A DNA stretch of 64,000 nt from Euprymna scolopes (GCA_024364805.1 CM044495.1:28591343-28655342); one strand, 5' to 3'. Positions 32,902 through 44,915 are shown, counted from the stretch's first letter. The notes: generated from the letters alone by a model not told the origin. Translations and numbers: made by a program.

Positions 32902-33125
32902 TTCCACACCCAGATAATGCTGCAACTACCAAAAGCCATGACAGCCAACAAACCGGAAGTCTAAGACTCTAGTTTTGCCCTCATTTAAGGCTCATCAGTA
33001 AGACACATCTGAACTCTGGATCATCTAACTGATGAGCCCAAAATGAGGGCGAAACTAGAGTCTTAGACTTCCGGTTTGTTGTCTGTCATGGCTCTTGTGA
33101 GCTGCGATGTTATCTGGGTGTGGGA
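32902..33125. mobile_element. Near-palindrome, 98-bp arms
   Basis: Arms 32902-32999 and 33029-33125 around a ~29-bp loop are over 85% matched; the segment 'caaaccggaagtctaagact' is perfect in both. Each arm read from the centre starts 'ctgatgagcc', then a GCCC/GGGC stem and GCGAAACTAGAG, the retroposon core layout. It looks like two retroposon 3' regions joined in inverted order, or a foldback MITE. Confidence 0.7.
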
Positions 33126-33434
33126 ATGTAGAGATGTACCCTGTCTTCAGTAAAACATGCATCTAGGAGAAAGAAACATCTGATATAAACATTAACGTCT
33201 ACTGTCAGCTGTTTGTGGCATTTGATTGCACCGACTGACATTAGCAGTTGCTTCAAAAAGTGCAGATGGGTCTACTAGCGTGGATGAAACGTGGAATATT
33301 CTGTAATTGCCATAAATATTTTATAACTTACTACCTAGCTATACCTACATATTGAGCACTGTTGAAGTAAATACTTCAAGTTTACGCATAAATTTATACT
33401 TTCGTATATTAATTTATGTGATTAAATGAAGTAG

Positions 33435-33439
<5 letters not shown>

Positions 33440-33472
<33 letters not shown>
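33440..33472. repeat. (TA)n microsatellite
   Basis: About 32 bp of TA directly before the LINE 3' end. Confidence 0.9.
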
Positions 33473-33474
<2 letters not shown>

Positions 33475-33483
33475 CATGGACGT

Positions 33484-34240
33484 CACCACTTATCAAGGCC
33501 CGGAGGCCACTCAGGGATAAGGGTTATTGCGTGTACAGTAATCAATGGGATAATATCGTAGTAATCGTTAGTAATAGAGATTTGATAAAGTGTCTTACTT
33601 AAGGGGGCGGTTTGTCAGGAATTTGTTTATGTGGGACTTGAACACATCCAAGTTGTAGTCAGGTGGGAAACAGGTGAACGGAAGAGAGTTCCACAGGCGT
33701 GCACTTCTAAGAAAGAAGCTTTGTTCATCGAATCTACGTTTTGATTTTGGCACTCTTTAAGTGGGGAAAATTATTGACAGTGGTTTCAGCTAGACAGGTG
33801 TTTTTCATGAAAGATTAGCGAGGGGAGACCAGAGATTGGAGCTCAGACGAGCACTTCTCATGGAAATGATAAAACAAAGACAGGCTCGCGACGTCTCTTC
33901 TGTGAGAGAGAGGTTGCAGGGAAGAGAAAAGAGCATCCACTACTAGGCCATGAAGTCTATTTTGTACTCTGTAAAGGCAGGATAGGCTGTTTTTAGCAGC
34001 TCCTGCCCAGATATGATAGCAGTACTCCATCCTTGGACGTACTTGGCTTTTATATACATAGAAAATTGCATCAGCAGTGAGATATCTTCTGGAGTGGTAG
34101 AAGGATCCCACCATTTTTCCAGCGACCTTGGCAACAGATTTGATGTACGTGTTCCATTTCAGATCAGGAGTAAAGGTCAATCCCAGAAGCTTGTCAAAAC
34201 AAGATGAGAGCCATTCATTTCAATTGATGCCAGGTTATTC
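33484..34240 (-). mobile_element. LINE C-terminal region and 3' end
   Basis: Same family as 25455-26165, inverted. The minus strand opens with LLGLTFTPDLKWNTYIKSVA, then KMVGSFYHSRRYLT, YKSQVRPRMEYCYHIWAGAA, LQPLSHRRDVASLSLFYHFH and SSELQSLVSPR (121-codon frame 33815-34180). It is then frameshifted to the end of the ORF. The 3' stem-loop lies at 33490-33526. A little more 5' sequence is retained than in the 25455 copy. Confidence 0.9.
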
Positions 34241-34244
34241 ATTA

Positions 34245-36100
34245 AAAATGATGAAAAATATGAATGATAGGTTTGATAATTACATAGTTGATATGCTTAG
34301 TTACAGAGATAACAAGATAAAGTAGATACCATAGAAAAATTGTTATATTTTTTTTAATTAAAAAATAAAATTTAAAAAATGAAAATAAAATTAAGAAAAA
34401 ATTCTCAAATTACCATATTCTACAAATTTTCGTTCTTGTGTATATAACCTAGCAAGACTGGTTGCAATGGAGAAACTTTTAAGTAACAATTGAAAATACA
34501 AAACTGTTGAAGTGTCAAGACTAAGGATTCAAGTGAAAGACGTATTTGAAGCAACAAAAAAGGGTGAAGTGATGTTCAAACGGTGGATGGGCATATGAAA
34601 AAGACAACTCCAGATATGGAAATAATTATTATGACCCGGATGTAAATGTCAGGAGGACAGGTAAAAATCATCGCCCCTAAACTGTGACGTTTCGAAGGTA
34701 TTTAAAAATAGATTTAAAATAACGGCTAGCACTTTGTACAATGCAGTATGAGACAGGGTTGCGAAGTCGGGTCAAACTCTTAGGATTCCAAAATTTCAGA
34801 CGGAATCTTACTCCTCATTTAAAAGTCTTCCAATATTCAAAAATGCATTGTGATTCTTCAGAGATTAAAAATTCCAACTCCGATTATTTCCAAAATCTGC
34901 AACTCTGGTGTGGGAATAAAAAATATCAATTCCAGTTAGTGCGGTGATATTCTGCATTGAATAATATTTGCATTTTCTTTCTGTTTTAAAGCATTTATAA
35001 AGTCTACAGCATTTCTACCATTTCATGGCAGTCATAATGAGACAAACATACTTGTTTTCTTTTTGTGTGGGGAGGGGGGTGATTTTTCTCCCCCCCCCCT
35101 TATTTTATACTCTCTCTTCCGTTTTGCATTCCTATTTTCTCCCAATATGTTTTTTCTATTCCTTCATTTCATTTCCTTAGTTAACCATCATTACTTCTCT
35201 TTTGCTTTGCACGACCTTCCTTCTTTTTGTTCTTACCAATGTTAAAAAAAAAAAGATTAATATGGCATAAAACCGACAAAGCAATTGCAATTAATAACTA
35301 TGATCATCCCAACTATATTAATCAAATAATTATTATCACTATGAAATGCCAAATTGACCTTTCACTAGTGCTTGAAATCTAAATTCAGAAAATACTTTTT
35401 TCTTTTCTTTTTTTTTTTTTTCCTTGAGGGTAGGAGTAAATTTGCAGAGTTGTGGATCCAAAATGCTCCATTCTGACTCCTAAAATTTTAGAGGGTTCAG
35501 CTGCAATTGTAATAAGATAGGATATAGATGTGTAAAGAATAATGTTAACAGAATTTACTCGAATACGACAAAATTGGAAAATTTCATTAGAAATAAGGAT
35601 AAGGATTAAAGATACATATTCAGAATACTGTGTTATAGAAAGGAAGTCACTAGCAAATAAGCTGGTTAAATCTTTCTCTTTTTTTTTTTGGAATCATCAG
35701 AGAAGGAGGCTGTGTTTGGAACAGCTGTCATTAAAAAGAAAATAAAAATCGAACACACGTCACAACAGAAATACAACAGGTGTTAACAATGGACAAGAAG
35801 AGGGGAGAGCATGAACTACTGCTACATGTAATCAAGACAACATGTCAGCTGCTTATATGATAATAACTGAACGGATCAGAAAATTGCTTCACTGTCAAAA
35901 TACATGATTAAGAAATCTTTCATCAGCAATAATTTATGTAATATATATACATATGTATTGCAGTGTTTTGATTTTAAAGAGCACAGGTGAATAGAATACG
36001 TACATAGAATGTACATATTAATACATTTGAAGAGAATTTGAATGCCTACTAGACACCATCCTCGAGTGTCTAAGGTCTTTCGACAGGGGTTTATCAAGAT
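34245..36100. other. Unannotated stretch
   Basis: AT-rich, with G-, C- and T-runs at 35066-35100 and 35397-35422. 35090-35230 is T/C-rich. I find no gene, RNA or family repeat. Confidence 0.35.
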
Positions 36101-36122
36101 AAGTTGGTATGAGGATACTTTT

Positions 36123-36363
36123 TTATCCATCCATAGTTTTCAGCCCGTGGAGGGGCATAGGCCATCTACAACTTTGTAGATGCTTTTGTAGCGAGGAGGT
36201 CTTTTTTCGAGGTGAAGGTGCTGGCCCCGCACCCAACCTTCCCAGAAGGTACATACAGTGCCTAGCCTTCCCAAATGGTCACCCATCTAGTACTGGCCAG
36301 GCTTAACATTGCTTAACTTTGGTGATCTGGTGAGAATCAGTGTATCAACGTGATTGTGCCATA
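36123..36363 (-). mobile_element. SINE-C, 5S rRNA-headed SINE, with 15-bp target duplication
   Basis: The minus-strand head reads like 5S rRNA: 'ggcacaatcacgttgataca', 'cagatcaccaaagttaagca', 'gtactagatgggtgaccatt', i.e. the box A, intermediate and box C region of the pol III internal promoter. A tail unrelated to 5S follows (gggtgcggggccagcacctt, tagatggcctatgcc..., ending 'ctatggatggat'). Perfect 15-bp duplications (tatgaggatactttt) lie at 36108-36122 and 36364-36378. The 41942-42184 copy has the same structure and length. Confidence 0.9.
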
Positions 36364-36379
36364 TATGAGGATACTTTTC

Positions 36380-36944
36380 CTGAAAAGTAAACCTGGATAA
36401 AATATTCAAAATCACAAAGTATTCATAGCACAAATAAGATCTCCTTGGTATGGTTAATCCACATTGGCTTTTATGAGGAATGCCGCACCTTCTCCAAGTG
36501 ATCTTACTTCAAGTAACAGCATAAAGCTGGATACTCCACCAGACCAGATGAACTCTTGCCTTGGAATACAGTTTACCAAGAGGCCACAAGATATAACATA
36601 TTTAAGTGGTCAATTGGGAGAAGAATATTATGTTCTCAACTTACTTACTAACTCGATGTTTGAGATGTAAAGGAGAGCTTTAATGTACTATTTGGATATC
36701 CATGTATCTCATATAGAGATTAAGTGTTAGCCCCGGGAAGGGGGTCCCTTGATTTTTGAAAACTTTAACTGAACTAAACTGGAACTAAGTGATATTCCGA
36801 CATATTTCTCAAGACAATTATTGCATCACTTCCCCCGTTTTTTAGATGGTGATAGATGATTTGGTGTCCCCAATGAAACATCTTCCAACAGATATTATGT
36901 ATTATAATGTGTAATGTTATAAATGATTTTTTATTAAAAGAAAA
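36380..36944. other. Unannotated stretch
   Basis: A 68-codon frame at 36464-36670 shows no recognisable domain. No repeat identified. Confidence 0.3.
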
Positions 36945-37324
36945 TACGCTTAAATATGATATTTTAATTTTTCCAGAGTTCGTATATATTATTATAGAGT
37001 AGTGATTTCAAAAGTAAAAAAAAAAAAAAAAAATTTGGGGTACCATCAGCTTGAATCAAAACCAAAACTGTAGCATTCAAAGCTGGTGACATTACCACTG
37101 TACCAACGTGACCGCCACATGAATGTACAAAATGTATAACGATTTTTTCAATTTTAACACATTTTTGATCTGTTAAAAACTATTTTAACCAGCTTAAAAG
37201 AATGGTCCGTAAAAAAATCCAATTATTTGAGCGTCCCTAGCGTCACTCTGCAACTTTTATTTTCGGAGGAGATACAGTTTGAAAATATGGAAACAAACAG
37301 ACAGACAGCCGTTTATATATTAGA
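36945..37324 (-). mobile_element. Helitron-2, 3' end missing
   Basis: Minus-strand element with 5' end TCTAATATATAAAC at 37324. The interior includes 'gtcacgttggtacagtggta' with 'tgtcaccagctttgaatgct' (an A-box-like segment and a weak B-like one), then 'caagctgatggtacccc' and 'atatcatatttaagcgtatt', where the match to 31476-31861 stops. The GC-rich 3' end is gone. It abuts the CTAG end of the next Helitron with no spacer. Confidence 0.6.
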
Positions 37325-37620
37325 CTAGAGCAAGGCCACTCGGCGTTGCTCGGGACCGTATAAGACAATGAGAAAAATGTTGAACATGCCTGTTATTCCT
37401 AGGAAAGAGGAATTTTTGATGTCTATCTATCATTTGCCATCTTGAGCAAAGGAATATTTTACCTACCCTAGGACGGATATTACACAACATATGTATGGAA
37501 TAATTGTACCTTCATTGGACAGGAAATTTACAGCACGTGTGTGGAAAAAAATTTCCTTGCCTAGGGCGGGTTATGTACAACAGATATTTAAAATTATTTA
37601 AATAAGTTTATGTTGTTTCT
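37325..37620 (-). mobile_element. Helitron 3'-terminal region
   Basis: Minus-strand end with 'cccgagcaacgccgagtggc' then CTTGCTCTAG at 37325-37334, matching Helitron 3' ends. Further inside, 'accctaggacggatattaca' and 'gcctagggcgggttatgtac' form two diverged units. It merges into the ~278-bp repeat. The 5' end was not found. Confidence 0.6.
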
Positions 37621-38615
37621 AAATTTTCGGTATGTCACAGGTAAAAGTGTGTTTGTTTTTACATCAGAGTGCTATAGTGGATAAGCACCGGATTTTTTAT
37701 ATTATACTACTTGAATATATTACATGATTTTCAACTTTGATAACTTGTGTATGTCACAGATAAGAATTTCTTTGTTTTTCATATGGGTACTTCACTGTAT
37801 AAGTACCTTATTTCCTGGGTAGGATACTGTAGAAGTACCATCTTTTTCTAATTTAAAAATGAAAGAACTCGATACTTTTAATTTTCTGTTGTGCTAAATT
37901 TTCTGTGCGTCTAGAGTAAGAATTTGTTTATTTCATCTATTGCTATAGTGAAGAAGCACCTTATTTCTCATTTAAAAGTCATGCTATTCGATTATATAAC
38001 ATGATTTTCAGTTTTAATGACCTTTATGCACGTCACAGGTAGGATTCGATTTGTTTTTCATACGAGTACTATACTACACGAGCACCTTATTTTTTGGGTA
38101 GGATAATGTATAAGTGCCTTATCTTTAATATACAGATGAAAGCACCCGATGATTTTACATAATTTTCTGTTGTGTGAATTTTTCCGTATGTCAGAGGTGA
38201 GAGTTTGTTTTTATATTAGAGTGCTATATTAAAGAAGCACCTTATTTCTTATATAAATATCATACTACGCCAATACATAATTTTCGGTTTGAATTACTTT
38301 TATGTATACCACAAGTAAGATTTTCTTTGTTTTTCATATGGGTACTATACTGTACAAGTACCTTATTTCTTGGGTAGGATACTGTATAAGTACCTTTTTT
38401 CTAATTTAAAAATGAAAGAACTCGATACGTTTATGTAATTTTCTGTTGTGTTACATTTTCTGTACGTCAGGGGTAAGAATTTGTTTGTTTTGTTATCTGG
38501 GTTCTATAGTGAAGAAGCACCTTATTTCTCATATGTAAGTCATACTACTCGAATATTAAACGTGATTTTCGGTTTTAATAACTTTCATGTATGTCACAGG
38601 TAAGATTTTCACTGT
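37615..38615 (-). repeat. ~278-bp higher-order tandem repeat, about 3.5 units
   Basis: Each unit has two related halves. Half A (aggtaagaatttgttt... then 'agtgaagaagcaccttattt') recurs at 37641, 37916, 38197 and 38473. Half B (cacaggtaagattttctttg, 'tttttcatatgggtactata', 'ctgtataagtaccttatttc') recurs at 37759, 38039, 38315 and 38600. The A-to-B distance is 118-127 bp and B-to-A 157-158 bp, so the unit order is strict. It adjoins a Helitron end and may belong to it. Confidence 0.8.
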
Positions 38616-38934
38616 AAAGCTCCTTGAATGCTGAAAGATTTCTATTTTAATAGCTGCTTTTTGCCTTTGTAATTTCCTTTCTGTTCCTTGATCCTGATAC
38701 AACAAACATGTAGAAACTTAAATGTAATGTAAACAAGCACCTTGCTGCCTAACTTCTCATCCAGGTTGTTCCTTCATAAATCTGGCTCCTACTATAGCTG
38801 CCTTATAATTCAGTAGCAATATTGTCTTTTGTTTAGGGAGATTTTTTTAAAGCCAACTTGTTATATATCATCCTCTATGTGGCCTATATAGGCTGTTTAA
38901 TATAAATGAACATGTGTTAAAACTTTTTTGTTCT

Positions 38935-39320
38935 AATTCGTCACTGCTTATCAAAACCCAAATACCACTTGAGAATAAGGATTAGGGAGGTTGTAAGGTG
39001 AATGGTGAGACAAAATCTTGAGGATTGAAGACAATGGTTAAAACTAGACAGAATATTATTAAGAGGATAGTTCGACAAGAAATGGTTACATCAAACTTGG
39101 AAGCAACTATGTTCTAGTTTTCTAGAAAGCAAACTTATGGCATATGTTCCATAGACTGTAAATCTTGGAAAGAAACTTTGCTCATGGAAGTTCCGCTTAG
39201 TTTTATGTACACACAGGAAGAAAGCAAAATGATTTACACTAACCACTATAGAAACTGCAGAGGTATCAGTAGGGAGCTACAAACTCTCTTTATGGGAATA
39301 TCTTACGACAAACAAAACCT
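38935..39320 (-). mobile_element. LINE 3' end
   Basis: The low end has the 3' tail in reverse (cttatcaaaacccaaatacc, acttgagaataagg). It continues with 'cttggaaagaaactttgctc' and 'accactatagaaactgcaga'. Diverged, about 385 bp, and inverted relative to the next LINE. Confidence 0.65.
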
Positions 39321-39349
39321 TATAAACTCAATTAATTGATATTTGTGAC

Positions 39350-39920
39350 AAAGCTTGAAGAAGACATAACCAAGGCTGCTGCAAAGAAGATGGGCTCCTA
39401 CAGTGCTACAAAATAACTCACACCAGAGAGTATCCTATATTTTTACAAGGCCATGATTCATATGTACATAGCGTATTGTTGACACATCTGTACTGATGTA
39501 TTTATCATTAATATCTCACTCTTAGACAGGGTCGAAAAAAAAGTCAAATTTAATAGATCCTGCACTATCGGCCAAGCTCCAACCTCTGTACTATCATCAC
39601 AATGCAACATCCCTGTGCATGCTTTATAAGTACTTTAATGGAAATAATACTTGTGCCCCCTTGACGAGCATACTTCCGAATAACTCAACAAACAGCAAGA
39701 TCCCACTCCTTCATTGTTGAGATCCCTAGACTTCTATTCTAATAGTTTCTTTCCTCGGACTGTTAGACTTGAGAATTCTTTCCTTGATTGTACTAACCTG
39801 CAGAAGTTTAAATGTAATGTGAACAGACATCTTGCTGCTTCACTCCCCCACAACCCGTTGTTAGACATTATCCCAAATAGTAACATCTTACGTCCTAATG
39901 GCAAGATGCCTCGTCTAGAA
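39350..39920 (+). mobile_element. LINE C-terminal region, second family
   Basis: Plus-strand frames read AKKMGSYSATK, TPESILYFYKAMIHMYIAYC, ISLLDRVEKKV and ALYKYFNGN, then SNSFFPRTVRLENSFLDCTN and LQKFKCNVNRHLA. It equals the post-RT part of the family seen at 5449-5705 and 52070-52720. It has in-frame stops and shifts. An A-run (39947-39961) follows the end. Confidence 0.75.
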
Positions 39921-40449
39921 TTTAAAGATAAAAAATTTAAACGCAAAAAAAAAAAAAAAAAATGCAGATTTTTTTTTTTGTTTTTTACTTCTTTAATTTC
40001 ATATTCATGTGAGCTTTCGCATCGATCTGACTATTCACCATTAAATTAGTCCGTCAAAATAAACAGACGATGGCTATGTACACTGAAGATCATTTGACTA
40101 ATGTTTACAAAAGCAAATACATTAATAATCTCTACAGTTTTTATTGGTGTGTTTGAATTGGCAAAGAGACCATTCTTATTGTCACACTTTATGTTTGTTC
40201 GAAATGCAAATGTCCGGCCCACTCTTTATGAATAAAAATGAGTTTGCACAGAGCAAACATGCAAATGCCATCTTTAGTGCTTTATTATTTTATAGCGACT
40301 GAATATTTCAAATGCACTATTATTATTACCATTATTATTCACATGCGAGGTGAATTTGTTTTCCTTGTTAGTGAAACTCTGCACGATCGGATAAACAGGA
40401 GATAGAGTAAACCAAGAGCCACCAAACTACAGCATGTGAGTCAAAGGCA

Positions 40450-40708
40450 GCCTGAAAAAAAGCTTTTGTGTTGCTTATAAATTAAAACCAGACGGAAAAA
40501 AGGGGTAAAGCATGAGTTATCTCCCCCTGTAAGCACTAATACTGGAATAATGTAAGCAAACATAAAAACAACTTTTGTTGGATTTGGGAGAAAAACTAAT
40601 TATTGTACTTTTTACATAAGTGATATTTTGTTTGGCTTGTAAATTAAAACCAAGAAGAAAAGGTAAAACATGGGTTATCTCCCCCTATGATCACTAGTAC
40701 TTGTGACC
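40450..40708. repeat. Local direct duplication, ~90 bp
   Basis: 'cttataaattaaaaccagac' ... 'gggtaaagcatgagttatct' 'ccccctgtaagcactaatac' (40475-40543) recurs as 'cttgtaaattaaaaccaaga' ... 'aggtaaaacatgggttatct' 'ccccctatgatcactagtac' (40637-40702). Same orientation, about 80-85% alike. Confidence 0.65.
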
Positions 40709-40864
40709 CAATGGTCACCTTTATGGTCACACTACAATAAAAAAATAAGATGAATACTTCATGTAAATCTGTTGAGCTGTGTGTGTGTGTGATGCCGTCA
40801 CATAGCATAGAAAAAGGAAACCCAAAACATAATTCGTCACTAGTTGTATAGTTGCATTGGTCTC

Positions 40865-41330
40865 TAGTAATTTTTTTTTTTTTTTTTTTTTAACTCGATC
40901 TACACTGCACGGTTTTGACTTCAATCTTCCTGGTGTCCTGTAAACCGCTAACTGTTCTAAAGTGAAAACTCTCCTCAACTGCTGCAACCTCAAAACTGTC
41001 TATAAACTGTCTCTAACTGTCATAAACTGTTGCAAAAACTCACTGCCACTCCTAAAACTGTCCGTAAACTAAGTCTAAATATATCAACTTCTTGTCCTTT
41101 GTCCCTGTCACCTGCCACACCTTGATTAACAATCATATTTCAGCTTTCTTTTGTGTACAATGGCAAACAGCTTCCTCCTCACTGTCTTTCTACTAACTTT
41201 ACTTCCTATTACCTTTCTTGTTATTTAACTTATTTCTATTTTTGTTAAAGTTTTTACTTCCTAACACTGTCGATAGTATCCAATTTTTGTTGTCTATTAT
41301 GATAAGTCGTATTCCTGTCTGTTTGTTCAC
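40865..41330. other. Unannotated stretch with CTGT-rich imperfect repeats
   Basis: After a T-run, 40920-41075 contains repeated 'actgtc(t)ataaactgt' motifs. No gene, RNA or dispersed repeat recognised. Confidence 0.35.
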
Positions 41331-41423
41331 AATTTGATTAATATGTGCAAAAGCCACACTGTTTCACAAATTAACTTTCATGCTGGAAACGGACGTTTAC
41401 ACACATTCCAGCATGATTTCTCT

Positions 41424-41436
41424 CTCTATCTATCTA

Positions 41437-41510
<74 letters not shown>
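41424..41510. repeat. (TCTA)n(TA)n microsatellite
   Basis: About 85 bp of TA with an initial TCTA run and one interruption. A short inverted repeat (catgctggaa / ttccagcatg) precedes it. Confidence 0.9.
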
Positions 41511-41513
<3 letters not shown>

Positions 41514-41941
41514 AGGGAAACTATATTCAAGGAGTAACCTCATTTGCATATTACATTAAAGAAAACATTTTAATACATAGCTCCATGTTATTAATTGTTT
41601 CTCATAATAAAATTGTATTCATCATTCTATTTAGAAATATTAAAGTTGATTTATTTATTTTTAATTTAATTTTAATTTAATTTATTTTCAATTATTATTA
41701 GCTTACACCAGTTAACTTTAAAAATGGAAGTAAGTTTATTTAAGTTATGAGAGTCATTTCCCTTATAAGCCATTTCCCGTTTAATTTTTATAAATGAAAA
41801 TTGATATAGTTTATGATTCCATATATCCAACATGGGATTCATGTTCAGGAAAATCATAAGTTAGGATAATCAGCGTATCTTAAATAGTATGTAACTAAAC
41901 CCTCTGCCTGCCAATATTTTTCAACCTGCTAAAGCCAAGTA

Positions 41942-42184
41942 GTATGGCACAATCACATTAACACACTGATTCTTGCCAGATCACCAAAGTTAAGTAACGT
42001 TGAACCTGGCCAGTACCAAATGGGTGATCATTTGGGAAGGCTAGGCGCTGTATGTATCTTCTGGGAAAGTTGAGCATGGGGCCAGCACACTCACCCCGAA
42101 AAAGAACTCCTTCCTACAAAAGCATCTACAAAGTTGTAAATGGCCTATGCCTCTTCCAGGGGCTGAAGGCTATGGATGGATGGG
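41942..42184 (+). mobile_element. SINE-C, 5S rRNA-headed SINE, with 12-bp target duplication
   Basis: The head reads 'atggcacaatcacattaaca', 'cagatcaccaaagttaagta', 'acgttgaacctggccagtac', 'aaatgggtgatcatttggga', which aligns along most of animal 5S rRNA. The tail (ggggccagcacactcacccc, ... 'caaaagcatctacaaagttg', ending 'ggctatggatggatggg') matches the 36123 copy. The perfect duplication 'taaagccaagta' is at 41930-41941 and 42185-42196. It is a retroposon, not a 5S gene. Confidence 0.9.
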
Positions 42185-42189
42185 TAAAG

Positions 42190-43200
42190 CCAAGTATATA
42201 AAGCTAGTATTTTAATGTCTACTTTCAGATATTTGTTTAAAAAATTGAAAAAAAAAAAAAAAAAATGTAATTTTTTCCAGTCATTCTAAGGTACAAATCA
42301 GAGTTTTCTCAAACATGTGGCTCAGTCAATTTTTTGCCTACTGGATGACATATCTCTATATAGAATCTTATCGAAAAGAGCAAATTAAAAGAATTTTTTT
42401 AAAAAATGAGAAAACCAAAAATCACAAGGAGAAAGACTATTTGCATAAAAAATATTTATGCATGATATAGAAAATATTTGTGAATAGAACTGTGGTCAAT
42501 ATTAAAATTAAAACAATCCTCTAACAAGAAAACTATAAAATAGATAGCTAATTAATAAGAGTTTCTTTGGCAACGGAGTATGCAAATTAGTGAATCTTTA
42601 AATATTGATTTCATAGTATATTTCGAGTATATTCTTGTTCTATCATGAATAGGAAGTGAACCTTTTAATCACACTGCCAGTGTGACAAATGACTCAAGTT
42701 AATAAATAAACACATTATTAAAAACTCATAATGCTTTAATAAATAGTAATCTGTTTAAGGAATATGGGAGGAAAGGTTTGTTAAAACTTCATATCCCAAA
42801 TATCAATTATACAGTATGTTGTAGATCAGTAAGGGTTCAGAAAAAATACACAACTCAGTATTTTGTAAAAACAAAAATATAGAAAAAGAAAAGCAAACAT
42901 TGAGAGGCATATTCTTCCACACTTTATAGTAAGAGGGAGAGTTCATTATCTCTACAATTACATAAATGCAACTTTGTGCGTGTGTGCGTGAGTTCATTCC
43001 TTATAGACTCCGAAACAGTTGAACAGATTTTCTTTAAAATTTACAGAACTTTAGTGTATAAGTCTGGGAGTTATCTTAGTTCAGTTTTGTCTCAGAATAC
43101 TGTCAATAATCGATAATCAAAACACTTAATTTATCTATCATCGGTAAAGCCATTTTTTTCCATGTCATCGCTTAGTAACAATCATAGAACAACGGGCCGA
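42190..43200. other. Unannotated stretch
   Basis: AT-rich. 42975-43110 contains 'gactccgaaacagttgaaca', text also seen in a diverged form near 19000-19025 (attccgaaacggctgggtcg) and common in Helitron interiors. No gene. Confidence 0.3.
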
Positions 43201-43691
43201 GAAAATTCTACTGTGGCTAAGTCGATAGCGTGTTTTTTTTTTGGGGGGGGGGTTGCATGATGTGGTCTACAGACTCAAACTCCGCACGTGAATTTAAATT
43301 TTTTTTTCCAGTAACTGCAAAAATTTTTATAAAACTTGAAAATTTACGGGTTTCTTTTTATTTTCTTTTTTTTTGCATCACGTTGTCTGTAGATTCAAAC
43401 CCTGCACGTAAATTTCTTAATGTTTTTTTTTTGTTAACTGAAAAGAAATTTTATATATATACATACATACATATATTTTCTTCATAAGTTTTCGTTTAGG
43501 TTTCGATTTAAGCTGATACACCCAAGTCATATGGATATATATTTTTTATTTTATTTTTGAAATCACAACTTAATAATATAAAAGAATCGATAGAAAATTG
43601 ACTCTATAATAATATATAGGAAATCTGCATTAATTAAAATATCATATTTAAGCATATTTTATGGCTGGGTTACGTCGGGCGTCCCTGCTAG
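43200..43691 (+). mobile_element. Helitron-2 3' part with internal duplication
   Basis: 43460-43691 matches the inverse of 31476-31861 ('tcttcataagttttcgttta', 'agctgatacacccaagtcat', 'taatatataggaaatctgca') and ends 'gttacgtcgggcgtccct' GCTAG before T. Upstream, 'tgatgtggtctacagactca' + 'aactccgcacgtgaattt' (43258-43297) is repeated as 'tcacgttgtctgtagattca' + 'aaccctgcacgtaaattt' (43377-43415). The 5' end is not located. Confidence 0.6.
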
Positions 43692-44589
43692 TTATCCATA
43701 AGGTGAGTACCATAACATGGTAACTTGAGAAATACAATGAACAAATTTCAAGACAGTAGAATTTGGGGGAGGGGGGCGCTTTTAATTTCTTTTCTATTGC
43801 TTTGAGATAAGATAAAGCGTTGTTACCCAATGAGACACCATAATAATCAAGTCTAGAATTATATTAATTCAACTTTGTGAACCGACACTGAAATTTGCAT
43901 ATACTAACACGGTTTTCTCTAAATGCTTTGCTGATGCCATATATTTTTCAGTTTTGAGATGCTATATGTAACTGCTATATGTTAGATATCAACGATTGTG
44001 AATTATCAATCTACCAGACTTTTTAGCCCGTAAAAAACGGGGAAAAAGTTATAGCCTGTTGCCTTAGAATGAGTGTTTTATGTCAATTTGATGGTTGATT
44101 ACGGTTAATTTTTGCATTAAATAGTAATCCTATCAATTCCAAATTGTGCATCAAACAGATACCATAATCCTTAGTTTGCTGCATCATAATGAAATTTGCA
44201 GCCAGATCGACATAGTAGTTTCCAAGAAAAAGTGGAACAGACAGATAGACAGACTAAGAGAAATATATAAGTGACCTTGTCTGCATAAGCAGAACGGTCT
44301 CTTTCAAACAACTATCAATTTTTGGTCGACAGACATGAAACTTAATATACAGGGGATTTGGGCCAGTGGAACAACTTGGCAGGTGTAAATCAAGTGAAAC
44401 TGTTCGTCTACGCATGTACAGATGTTGGTTTTAAGTGCAGTCATTTGTCAAGTTTTGAGATTTGTTGTTAACTCACATAATAATGAAGGATGCTGAAGAG
44501 TTAAATCTTTCAGTTTCGATTCTACCTCATCGTGTAATGTTGTACAGCTATTTTAATGGTTCAGAATAATCTTCCGTAAAATTTTAACA

Positions 44590-44915
44590 GACCCAACACG
44601 TTGTAGATGAAAGTCTCGCAAAGAAAAAGAGGAAAGAAATTCGACTTGTCCTTTTTCCCATTTTAACAAAAGGCATTTATTCTTGGTATTTCTAACAACA
44701 CATTGCATCTTCTTTTAAACAGTTTATTTAGTTTATGTTGTCTACCATGTCTTTCTCTAGCCATGTCTCAACCACATACTTTTCCGTCACTTCTCCAGCC
44801 ATGTCCGTCCTTTTGTCTCTGCTGTGACGTCACTTCGCACAGCCAGCTTGGTCATTTGCATCTTAGCTGTCATATGGCTGATGCTTCTGTTAACAGCACA
44901 AGCGGCTCTGTTACA
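44590..44915 (+). repeat. Unclassified dispersed repeat (pair with 9700-9995)
   Basis: Carries 'acccaacacgttgtagatga' and later 'cgcacagccagcttggtcat' and 'ttgcatcttagctgtcat', in the same order as 9700-9995. A palindromic TGACGTCA is at 44825-44832. Confidence 0.4.

Noticed and set aside
36246-36363. 5S rRNA gene
   Set aside because: Diverged from 5S, joined to a repeat tail and flanked by a target duplication; a SINE.
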